Shown here one piece after another: positions 1 to 6,116 of a DNA stretch of 8,288 nt (positions are counted from its first letter, which is position 1; the number at the start of each line of letters is the position of its first letter). The notes beneath the pieces are model-generated. The model saw only the letters and a program-made list of their open reading frames with translations. It was not told where the DNA came from and made no database searches. Source of the stretch: an uncultured Oscillospiraceae bacterium (GTDB lineage Bacteria > Bacillota > Clostridia > Oscillospirales > Acutalibacteraceae); contig USLQ01000029.1 in assembly GCA_900555545.1 (NCBI GenBank), forward strand, positions 1 through 8,288, in the 5' to 3' direction. The position numbers were made by a program, and so were the translations under genes.

Positions 1-899
1 AAGCCGCCATTTTCCGCTGCGGGCTGGCGGGTTCTCGCTATCTCGAACCAGAAGATTGCCTGCGAATAGCGTTCTTGCCTTAAAAAGATATTTCCTATAT
101 CGCAGCAGATTTCGGCCCGCGGCGCGTCAAGCTGAAAGGAAGAGAATAGAACAGCAAGCGCCTGCTTTTCACGGCCCAAAGCGGTATGACAGGCGGCAAG
201 GATCCTACATGCCTCGATTTTATTCTCAATCCATCCGCCTTTATTATTTAAAAAATCCTCCAGGATGGCGATAGCGCACCGGTATTGTCTGTGGTAATAT
301 AGCTCCCGTCCGTAGTAAAAAACGTCGCGCGGGGAGAGCGCTTCTCCAGCCTTGATCTGTCCCTCATATATGCGCAGATTCCGGTCACTGTATGATGTCT
401 TAATGGAGCGATGCGTGACTGCGATATCAGTGTAGAGTCGTTTTCCGCCGATTTCGATCGCTTCATGCACCCGTCCTTTCCATCGCGGTTCAGCATGCCG
501 GCGGACGATTCGCTCTCGAAAGTAGGTGAATGTCGCATTGCCATCCTCGTCAAACGCAGTCTCATATTTCATCATGACCGCATTGATATCCGAGGGCAAA
601 TTTTGCTTCAGGTCAAGTAGTGCGCACAGGTTTTCCGGCGTGATAACATCGTCGGCATCCAGCCAGAGGAGGTAGTCCATGGTTGCTTTTGAAAAGGAAA
701 AATTTCGTGCGGCCGAAAAATCATCAACCCAGTCAAAATCATAGATATCTTCCGTATATTTCCGCGCGATAGCTTTTGTTTGATCCGTACTACCCGTGTC
801 CACGATGACGATCTCATCCACTGCTTCGCGTATGCTGTCCAAGCAGCGTGCGAGTACCTTTTCCTCATCCTTTACAATCATACACAGGCTCAGAGTCAT
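1..899 (-). CDS. Family 2 glycosyltransferase with C-terminal TPR repeats (partial, 3' end cut off)
   Basis: A single uninterrupted frame of 299 codons runs off the left edge without a stop. Residues 1-110 are a GT-A fold GT2 catalytic domain: the opening is SLCMIVKDEEKVLARCLDSI, followed by EIVIVDTGSTDQT near residues 29-41 (nucleotide-sugar binding) and LWLDADD at 78-84, which is the DxD-like metal site. RWKGRVHE at 139-146 is a motif typical of the TPR-linked GT2 group (SunS-like). From about residue 192 onward three TPR-like helical pairs are visible (about 192-225, 226-260, 263-294). The start ATG is preceded by GAGGGAGA four bases upstream. There is no signal peptide, so the protein should be cytosolic and transfer a sugar from a nucleotide donor to a protein or glycan; the acceptor cannot be read from the sequence. 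It is divergent from the GH2 gene, and I found no convincing promoter for it in 900-1000. Confidence 0.9.
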   Translation of the reverse strand, partial: MTLSLCMIVKDEEKVLARCLDSIREAVDEIVIVDTGSTDQTKAIARKYTEDIYDFDWVDDFSAARNFSFSKATMDYLLWLDADDVITPENLCALLDLKQNLPSDINAVMMKYETAFDEDGNATFTYFRERIVRRHAEPRWKGRVHEAIEIGGKRLYTDIAVTHRSIKTSYSDRNLRIYEGQIKAGEALSPRDVFYYGRELYYHRQYRCAIAILEDFLNNKGGWIENKIEACRILAACHTALGREKQALAVLFSSFQLDAPRAEICCDIGNIFLRQERYSQAIFWFEIARTRQPAAENGG

Positions 900-971
900 G
901 GTTCTCCCTCACAATCAGCGGTATATTGCTATCATCGTATGCGCTGCTATGAAGATTTGCTCCATTCTCGC

Positions 972-1000
972 TTGATTTTGCAGGAGCATTCCCGTATACT
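972..1000 (+). promoter_or_regulatory. Sigma-A type promoter of the GH2 gene
   Basis: The -35 box is TTGATT (972-977) and the -10 box is TATACT (995-1000), separated by the ideal 17 bases. Transcription would begin near 1006-1008. That is almost on top of the ATG at 1010, which argues that translation starts at the internal ATG at 1043 instead. The site lies in the 143-base gap between the divergent glycosyltransferase and GH2 genes. Confidence 0.7.
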
Positions 1001-1042
1001 GTACTCAGAATGAAGGCGTGGGAAAGGAAGCGTGAAGATCCG

Positions 1043-3019
1043 ATGAAAATCAACGACAACTGGCTTTTTGAAAAGGAGGGGCATGTGGAGCAGGTGACAT
1101 TGCCCCACACCTGGAACCGCGTGGACGGTCAGGTGGGCTCCAAGAATTTTAAGCGCGGCTCCTTTGACATTGACTATTGGCGGGGAGAATGCCGGTACAG
1201 CCGGGAACTTGTGTTGGATGAAGCAGATGCAGCCCGCCAGGTTTATCTGCTGTTTGAGGGAGTCAACACGGTGGCCCGTGTCCGTGTGAATGGTCAGATG
1301 GCCGGAGAGCATTGGGGTGGTTATACGGCGTTCCAATTGGATATCACCCCGCTGGTCCATGCGGGGGAGAACACCCTCGAGGTCGTGGTGGACAACTCTC
1401 ATTTACAGACGGTCGCGCCACTCGATGCGGATTTTACCTTTTACGGCGGCATTTACCGGGATGTACATCTGGTGGTAAAGGATCTTATTTGCCTGGGCAG
1501 CGAGGAGTGCAATTATAAACCGCTCAAGGTGCACTTGGATCATGTGAGCCGGGAGTCGGCATCCGTCACGGTGACGGCCTGGCCGGAGAACCATTCGAAG
1601 CGGTCAGTTGAGACAAGCCTCGAGCTTACTATGTATGAGGGGGAACGGGTGGCGGCCAGCACGTTACACCCGGTGTCTCTCTCTGTGGATGGACCAACTG
1701 CGGCAGTGGACAGTTTTGAAATCCTACGGCCGCACCTGTGGAATGGCCGGAAAGATCCTTTCCGCTACCGTATCACAGCGCGCTTGCTGGTGGACGGAAA
1801 AACGGTGGATACGGCGGAGGAGTGGATCGGCCTGCGGTTTTTCCATGTTGATCCACAAAAGGGCTTTTTCCTCAATGGGGAAGCGTATCCGCTGCGCGGC
1901 GTCAGCCGCCACCAGGATCGGGACGGCCTTGGTAACGCCATCACAGAGGCCGAGCACCGGGAGGATTTCCAGATCCTTTACGATATTGGGGCTACGGCCG
2001 TGCGTCTGGCGCATTATCCGCAGGCCGATCTGTTTTACAGCCTATGTGATGAACATGGCATTGTCGTCTGGGCGGAGATACCCTTTGTCAATACGGTCGG
2101 CGGGAGTGGGGATTATGAGTTCCCTGATGCGGATCGGAAAAAGTTTTTTGAGACTACCAAATCGCAGCTCGTCGAACTCATCCGGCAGAATTACAATCAC
2201 CCCTCCATCTGTTTTTGGGGCACGGAGAATGAGGTTGCGGCAAAATTTGACAGCGTGATGGTTCCTTTTATGGAGGAACTGTATGCGCTGGCAAAAGCAG
2301 AGGATGATACGCGCCTGGTCACGCATGCCGTCAATCACCCCGTGGGCCGCAAGTGGAAGTCCGACCTCTACGCGTGGAATTATTATCCCGGCTGGGATGG
2401 GGCGTCCCGGCATGATCTGGGGCGTTTTATGGGTTCCCAGCACCGGGCGGTCAAAAAGCCCGTCGCCATCTCCGAGTATGGGGCGGGTGGCAGTATCCAT
2501 CAGCACTCGTTCAGTAAAAAGAAGCCCCAGCCGGACGGCGACTGGCATCCGGAGGAATATCAGGCCCTCTGTCACGAAGCGTTTATCCGGCAGATCCAAA
2601 AGCGCGACTATCTGTGGGCGACGTTTGTCTGGAATCTGTTTGAATTTGCCTCCAATTGGCGGCACGAGGGGGAACGCTATGGCGTCAACGATAAGGGGCT
2701 TGTCACTTTTGACCGCAAGGTGAAAAAAGACGCATATTATCTCTACCAGGCGGCATGGAGCGATCAGCCTGTACTGTATATTGCATCCCGAAGATATGCG
2801 GAGCGCCCTGTGGGACGAACAGCCATCAAGATCTATACCAACCTGCCGCAGGTCACGTTGTCGGCAGGCGGCCGCACCTATACACTTGCTGGAAAAGGGC
2901 GCGCGCCTTTTGTTCTGAGCAAAAAGATCCGGCTAAAGGCAGGGGAGAACACCATCGAAGTCTCCGGGCTGCGGGACGGGCAGGAATTTCGCGATAAGGT
3001 TGTCGTTACAGGGATTTAA
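1043..3019 (+). CDS. Glycoside hydrolase family 2, beta-galactosidase-like
   Basis: This 658-residue retaining exo-glycosidase has the GH2 layout: an N-terminal sugar-binding jelly roll (about 1-145, with LPHTWN at 20-25 and FYGGIYRDVHLV at 133-144), an Ig-like domain (about 150-265), a TIM barrel (about 270-570) and a C-terminal beta domain (about 575-658). The acid/base is Glu397 in FWGTENE and the nucleophile is Glu478 in ISEYGAGG. YGVNDKGLVTFDRKVKKDAY (546-565) is a conserved block of gut GH2 beta-galactosidases. There is no signal peptide, so it acts on imported oligosaccharides in the cytosol. I chose the ATG at 1043 because the protein then begins MKINDNWLF, as family members do, and because the upstream promoter should start RNA near 1007; AAGGAAG lies about 12 bases before it. 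An in-frame ATG at 1010 would add 11 residues but has no ribosome site. Substrate is uncertain: beta-galactoside is most likely, beta-glucuronide possible. Confidence 0.9.
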   Translation: MKINDNWLFEKEGHVEQVTLPHTWNRVDGQVGSKNFKRGSFDIDYWRGECRYSRELVLDEADAARQVYLLFEGVNTVARVRVNGQMAGEHWGGYTAFQLDITPLVHAGENTLEVVVDNSHLQTVAPLDADFTFYGGIYRDVHLVVKDLICLGSEECNYKPLKVHLDHVSRESASVTVTAWPENHSKRSVETSLELTMYEGERVAASTLHPVSLSVDGPTAAVDSFEILRPHLWNGRKDPFRYRITARLLVDGKTVDTAEEWIGLRFFHVDPQKGFFLNGEAYPLRGVSRHQDRDGLGNAITEAEHREDFQILYDIGATAVRLAHYPQADLFYSLCDEHGIVVWAEIPFVNTVGGSGDYEFPDADRKKFFETTKSQLVELIRQNYNHPSICFWGTENEVAAKFDSVMVPFMEELYALAKAEDDTRLVTHAVNHPVGRKWKSDLYAWNYYPGWDGASRHDLGRFMGSQHRAVKKPVAISEYGAGGSIHQHSFSKKKPQPDGDWHPEEYQALCHEAFIRQIQKRDYLWATFVWNLFEFASNWRHEGERYGVNDKGLVTFDRKVKKDAYYLYQAAWSDQPVLYIASRRYAERPVGRTAIKIYTNLPQVTLSAGGRTYTLAGKGRAPFVLSKKIRLKAGENTIEVSGLRDGQEFRDKVVVTGI

Positions 3020-3035
3020 ATAATATGAATAAATT

Positions 3036-3067
3036 GAGCCCCGTGTTCCAAAGGGAAGACGGGGCTC
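3036..3067. terminator. GC-rich hairpin, possible bidirectional terminator
   Basis: GAGCCCCGT (3036-3044) pairs perfectly with ACGGGGCTC (3059-3067). After a G-G mismatch the stem continues with TTCC/GGAA around an AAAG loop. It begins 17 bases after the GH2 stop codon. On the plus strand the following bases are only weakly T-rich. On the minus strand the hairpin is followed by a T-rich run (AATTTATTCATATTATTT), so it may work better for the minus-strand transcript coming from the EEP gene and the RidA fragment. Confidence 0.65.
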
Positions 3068-3103
3068 GCTCGTTTGTAAAACTCTTTAATTGAATCTCCT
3101 TCG

Positions 3104-3334
3104 TCAGGCTGTGCTTATGGCGTGTCTTTTTGGGGCTTGTAGGCAATCCCATCCATTTGGCACAGACAGGATGAACCTACAAATTTTGTGACAGTGGGCG
3201 ATACTTTCAATAGTCGCGCGGGTCTGATGGATAATGTCTTCCCGGTCTAGGCCGCCGCCATGATGGGCTAAAAAGATGAAATCTCCGGCCACCACACAGG
3301 AGGAGCAGGTATCATTTCCACAATGGGTTGGCAT
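3104..3334 (-). pseudogene. RidA/YjgF-family fragment, C-terminal half lost
   Basis: The 76-codon frame contains CSSCVVAGDFIFLAHHGGG (residues 11-29) followed by DREDIIHQTRATIESI. This matches the N-terminal half of RidA (YjgF/UK114) family proteins, where a short strand with a V.AGDF.F core is followed by the helix Q....ESL. RidA proteins are usually about 120-130 residues. Here the similarity stops near residue 46 and the remaining 30 residues look unrelated, so the substrate-binding arginine and the rest of the trimer core are missing. Neither other frame on this strand restores the family sequence, which points to a deletion rather than one frameshift. The ATG has no well-placed ribosome site: an AGGGG lies about 17 bases upstream, too far. 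It lies 30 bases downstream of the EEP gene on the same strand. An orphan AAGGAG on the minus strand at 3096-3101 has no start codon behind it, which fits a deletion scar. The family call rests on pattern memory, not a search. Confidence 0.5.
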
Positions 3335-3364
3335 TTTTTGGATTAAATTTTCCCCTCATGCATA

Positions 3365-4420
3365 TTATTTTAGTTTGGCTTCCAGATACACAGGGTTGTG
3401 ATCTGACGCATGGAACTGGAGATCCATTGTCTGGACACGGATGGCCTCCACATTGGGGGAGAGAATGTACCCATCGATTACGTAGTATTGTGTTGCCGGA
3501 TCACTCGGATCGTAGGGCTGATTCAACAGGCGGCAGGAGGGGGCGTCCGTATCGTACGCGAAATGCCACCCCTCCGGCAGGATGCTGCTCTCCAGTACGC
3601 CGGGAACCCATGTGCTCGAGTCGAGCGTAGGGTAGGCGTCCAGTCCGCCGGGGAATGTCTGGTTGAAGTCGCCGCCCGCGATTACATAGTTTCCCTTTTC
3701 GTACTCCTGCTGAAGTACGGAGAAGAGCATCTCCGTCTGTGCGGCTTTCCCCTCACCGTCATCATATGCCTCCAAATGCAAATTGACGATTACCAACTCC
3801 CGATCGCTGCCCTCAATGGGGATGCGGGTTACCAGAAGACAGCGCTTCAGATTGGCAGTGGATACCGGCCAGGAGAAGGGGCACGGCAAACTGATCCGTT
3901 CCGCAGTGGAGACGGAGTAGTTTGTCAAGGTTAGGATTCCGGAGTTGACCTGCCCGATCGGCGGCAGCGGATAGGGGACAAAGGGACAGGAGTAGTTCAG
4001 CGCATAGGCGCCGGAGAATCCCGTCTGTGTCATATACTCCTGTGTCTGATCCACGTGATAGGTTCGGCTTGAGTTTTGATCGACCTCCTGCAGCAGGGTA
4101 AAATCTGCCCCGGTCTCGGTAATCAGGGAGGCAATTTCGGCCATATTTTCCTTCATGCGGACTTCATCTGTGGATTTTACTTCCTGCCCGCCATCCATAA
4201 AGAAATCGGCGTTGTCACCCAGTCCACTATAACCGGTGTTGAAGCTTAGGACAGACACCGTTTCCCCGGAAAAGGAGGTGTTATCCTTCGTGTTTTGTAC
4301 TTGAATGGACTCCACGTCGTCCGGTTTGTACTCTTTGATGCTGAGATAGGCGACAAACCCTCCCAGAAGCACCACAATAACCAACAAAATAATCCCGATG
4401 ATTTTTAAAACCTTTTTCAT
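3365..4420 (-). CDS. Membrane-anchored endonuclease/exonuclease/phosphatase (EEP) family protein
   Basis: This 351-residue protein starts with two lysines and one hydrophobic segment (about residues 5-26). It has no lipobox and no obvious signal peptidase site, so it is probably an uncleaved N-terminal anchor with the enzyme outside the cell. The EEP fold follows with all key motifs: VLSFN with Asn61, LLQEVD with metal-binding Glu112, NSGILTLTNY from Asn159, VNLHLE with His215, GGDFN with Asp251 and Asn253, YVIDGYIL with Asp316, and SDHNPV with the catalytic Asp340-His341 pair at the C-terminus. Family members are Mg2+-dependent phosphodiesterases or phosphomonoesterases acting on nucleic acid, sphingomyelin, inositol phosphates or similar; the substrate cannot be assigned here. 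The start is the ATG at 4420 because GGAGGG lies five bases upstream; an in-frame ATG at 4459 would put 13 polar and hydrophobic residues before the anchor and has no ribosome site. It has its own promoter at 4476-4503. Confidence 0.88.
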   Translation of the reverse strand: MKKVLKIIGIILLVIVVLLGGFVAYLSIKEYKPDDVESIQVQNTKDNTSFSGETVSVLSFNTGYSGLGDNADFFMDGGQEVKSTDEVRMKENMAEIASLITETGADFTLLQEVDQNSSRTYHVDQTQEYMTQTGFSGAYALNYSCPFVPYPLPPIGQVNSGILTLTNYSVSTAERISLPCPFSWPVSTANLKRCLLVTRIPIEGSDRELVIVNLHLEAYDDGEGKAAQTEMLFSVLQQEYEKGNYVIAGGDFNQTFPGGLDAYPTLDSSTWVPGVLESSILPEGWHFAYDTDAPSCRLLNQPYDPSDPATQYYVIDGYILSPNVEAIRVQTMDLQFHASDHNPVYLEAKLK

Positions 4421-4475
4421 AATTTCCCTCCAAAACAAAAGATTACACCCAAAAGGCAAAGGATAGTACCCTTAA

Positions 4476-4503
4476 ATTATACACGAATTGAAAAATTTTT
4501 CAA
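4476..4503 (-). promoter_or_regulatory. Sigma-A type promoter of the EEP gene
   Basis: Read on the minus strand, the -35 box is TTGAAA (4503-4498) and the -10 box is a perfect TATAAT (4481-4476), with a 16-base spacer. Transcription would start near 4469, giving a leader of about 48 bases before the ATG at 4420. Confidence 0.75.
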
Positions 4504-4504
4504 T
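4487..4504. promoter_or_regulatory. 18-bp perfect palindrome over the EEP -35 box, candidate operator
   Basis: ATTGAAAAATTTTTCAAT is its own reverse complement across all 18 bases. It covers the entire -35 hexamer and part of the spacer of the EEP promoter, a position where a dimeric repressor would block RNA polymerase. Its AT-rich nature makes chance or a DNA-bending role possible. Confidence 0.4.
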
Positions 4505-4661
4505 AACTTATACAAAAACCATCCTGCTGTAGATCACTGTATGTTTACCGGCACTGTGGATCGAACGGCCCATTTGAAGCACGTCTTGGGACACAAGCTG
4601 TCAACTCCCATTTTGAATGATTCGGGTGCAATTTAAGAGCGACATTTTGTGAGATTTGCGC

Positions 4662-4689
4662 TTGATTTTTTTTTTTGGCTGATTATAAT
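4662..4689 (+). promoter_or_regulatory. Sigma-A type promoter of the V/A-ATPase operon, with a T11 run in the spacer
   Basis: The -35 box TTGATT (4662-4667) and the perfect -10 box TATAAT (4684-4689) are 16 bases apart. The -35 box runs into 11 consecutive T residues (4666-4676), nine of which belong to the spacer. Transcription would start near 4695-4697, about 32 bases before the first ATG, which has AAGGGGGG as its ribosome site. Confidence 0.75.
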
Positions 4690-4727
4690 AGAAGTTATGC
4701 GAAAATGAGAGTAAGGGGGGCTTCGCC

Positions 4728-5042
4728 ATGGAAAAAATGATTGACACCATTATGGAAATGGATAAGAAAGCACGCCTGCGGGAACAGGAAGCAGAGGCCT
4801 ATAAGGAAGAACAGCTGAAGGCCCTTGACGGAAAACTGCGCGAGATTGACGAGAAGTACCGTGCCTATACGGCGCAGCAGATTGCCGGGATCGCCCAGGA
4901 GAATGAGAAACTGATTCAGAGGGAAAAGACACGGATTCAGGCGCTGGATGAGAAGGCCTCCGCCGCCCTGGAGGAGGCCTATCAGGCCGGGAAAGACGCC
5001 TGGGTGGCCGAAATTGTTAAACGGGCTCTGGCGGGTGAATAA
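4728..5042 (+). CDS. V/A-type ATPase peripheral stalk subunit (G/H-like coiled coil)
   Basis: The 104-residue product is almost entirely charged helix rich in Glu, Lys, Gln and Ala, with no hydrophobic membrane segment, as expected of a coiled-coil peripheral stalk subunit that pairs with subunit E and resists rotor torque. The comparable proteins are NtpF of Enterococcus and AhaH of archaea; sequence similarity within this group is low, so the call leans on length, coiled-coil character and position. It is the first gene after the operon promoter, has an AAGGGGGG ribosome site seven bases before the ATG, and ends three bases before subunit C starts, so the two are likely translationally coupled. 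An unrelated coiled-coil protein is the only real alternative. Confidence 0.8.
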   Translation: MEKMIDTIMEMDKKARLREQEAEAYKEEQLKALDGKLREIDEKYRAYTAQQIAGIAQENEKLIQREKTRIQALDEKASAALEEAYQAGKDAWVAEIVKRALAGE

Positions 5043-5045
5043 ATC

Positions 5046-6101
5046 ATGCTCAACAAGTATTCTTCCAACACAATTCTGGCCAAAACGCACGCGATGTATG
5101 CCGGCAGGTTGACAGCGAGTAATTATAATGATTTGCTCAATTGTAAGAGTGTGGGAGACATTGCAACCTATTTAAAAAACAGAACAGTTTACGCAGATGT
5201 CCTACAGGATGCGATGACCGAGTCGCTGCACCGGGAACAGCTGGAATCTATCCTGCATAAGCGGTTATTCAATCAGTATGCCGCACTGTGCCGGTATGAG
5301 CTCTCCATCGGCACGGAGTTGTACCGAGGATTTATTATCCGGGCGGAGGTGGAGGAGATCCTCACCTTTCTCCGCTTCCTGTGCAATAACCATCCGGAGG
5401 ACTATATCTTCTCCCTGCCGCCGTTCCTGACGGATCACACGCAGGTCAACCTGTTCGCGCTGGCGGAGGTCAAGGATTTTGAGGGAATCCTGCGCGTCCT
5501 GAATGGGACAGACTATTTCCACGTGGTAGAACCCTTTGTCAAGCAGAGCAAGGAGACGGGTGAAATTGACTACTTTTCCATCGAGGCCGAGATGAAAAAA
5601 TTCGAGTTCCACAAACTGTGTAGTATTGTCGCAGAGGCCTTTGGCGGGAAGTACAAGAAGGAAGTCATCCAGTACCTGGAGCGCGAAATTGATATTAAGA
5701 ATATCATCAATATCTACCGCCTCAAGCGCACGATCCGCGCCTCACGCGAGGAGATCCGGCAGACGCTTGTATTCGGCCATTCGGTGCTCAGCCATCAGGA
5801 GTTCGATGTCCTTGCCGGCGCCGCCACAGAGGAGGAGTTTCTCTCCCGCCTCAAGGCGACTCATATCGGACAGCGCTTGCAGGAAAAATCCTATGACTAT
5901 CTGGAGGAGGGGCTCCAAAAAGTGCGCTTCGATCTGGAAAAACGCTCGTTCCGCTTTGCGACCAATCCCTATATTGTCATGTTTTCCTATATCTTTTTAG
6001 CTGAAAATGAGGTTCAGAATATCACGCACATTATTGAGGGCATTCGATATGCTATCCCACCGGAAACGATCAAATCCATGTTGATCGGTGTCGATGGATA
6101 A
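5046..6101 (+). CDS. ntpC: V/A-type ATPase subunit C (AC39/d-type)
   Basis: The 351-residue protein matches the vATP-synt_AC39 family in length and in its opening: N-terminal KYSSNTILAKTHAMYAGRL, then a YNDLLNCKSVGDIATYLKN block around residues 27-45, with repeated helical bundles after that. In the complex it is a soluble funnel that sits on the c-ring and couples it to the central stalk (subunits D and F), so it passes torque between ATP hydrolysis or synthesis and ion flow. No membrane segment is seen. A second family-like block, EREIDIKNIINIYRLKR, lies near residues 213-229. The start ATG is three bases after the stalk gene stop, and GGGTGA seven bases before it is only a weak ribosome site, consistent with coupling. 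The stop codon overlaps the ribosome site of subunit I. The alternative symbol atpC is also used. Confidence 0.93.
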   Translation: MLNKYSSNTILAKTHAMYAGRLTASNYNDLLNCKSVGDIATYLKNRTVYADVLQDAMTESLHREQLESILHKRLFNQYAALCRYELSIGTELYRGFIIRAEVEEILTFLRFLCNNHPEDYIFSLPPFLTDHTQVNLFALAEVKDFEGILRVLNGTDYFHVVEPFVKQSKETGEIDYFSIEAEMKKFEFHKLCSIVAEAFGGKYKKEVIQYLEREIDIKNIINIYRLKRTIRASREEIRQTLVFGHSVLSHQEFDVLAGAATEEEFLSRLKATHIGQRLQEKSYDYLEEGLQKVRFDLEKRSFRFATNPYIVMFSYIFLAENEVQNITHIIEGIRYAIPPETIKSMLIGVDG

Positions 6102-6110
6102 AGGAGGTGG
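6101..6110 (+). promoter_or_regulatory. Strong ribosome binding site that sets the subunit I start
   Basis: AAGGAGGTGG is a near-perfect Shine-Dalgarno sequence whose first base is the last base of the subunit C stop codon. Its spacing to the ATG at 6117 (nine bases after AAGGAGG) is good, whereas a TTG at 6111 directly abuts it and would be too close. This favours 6117 as the start of subunit I. Confidence 0.85.
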
Positions 6111-6116
6111 TTGCTT

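Larger units (their letters stand above)
4421..4727. other. Divergent intergenic region between the EEP gene and the ATPase operon
   Basis: These 307 bases hold the minus-strand EEP promoter (4476-4503) and its palindrome, and the plus-strand ATPase promoter (4662-4689), both listed separately. In the stretch between them (about 4505-4660) I see no convincing gene, RNA or riboswitch. It contains only a 31-codon frame at 4541-4636 without a ribosome site. Confidence 0.7.

Noticed and set aside
900..971. A promoter for the minus-strand glycosyltransferase
   Set aside because: Several TA-rich hexamers exist, such as near 915-925, but none has a credible -35 box at the right distance, so I did not annotate one.
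1010..1042. The ATG at 1010 as the GH2 start
   Set aside because: It lacks a ribosome site and lies within a few bases of the predicted transcription start; the 11 added residues are charged and unlike GH2 N-termini.
2042..2665. A 207-codon minus-strand open frame opposite the GH2 TIM barrel
   Set aside because: It is antisense to strongly conserved GH2 sequence including both catalytic glutamates, resembles no family, and arises from the codon bias of the real gene.
4541..4636. A 31-codon plus-strand frame starting MFTGTVDRTAHLKH between the two divergent promoters
   Set aside because: It has no ribosome binding site, no recognisable promoter placed for it, and no family resemblance; length is within chance expectation.
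4666..4676. The T11 run as a rho-independent terminator
   Set aside because: No GC-rich stem lies directly before it, no gene reads into it on the plus strand, and it fits inside a good promoter spacer.
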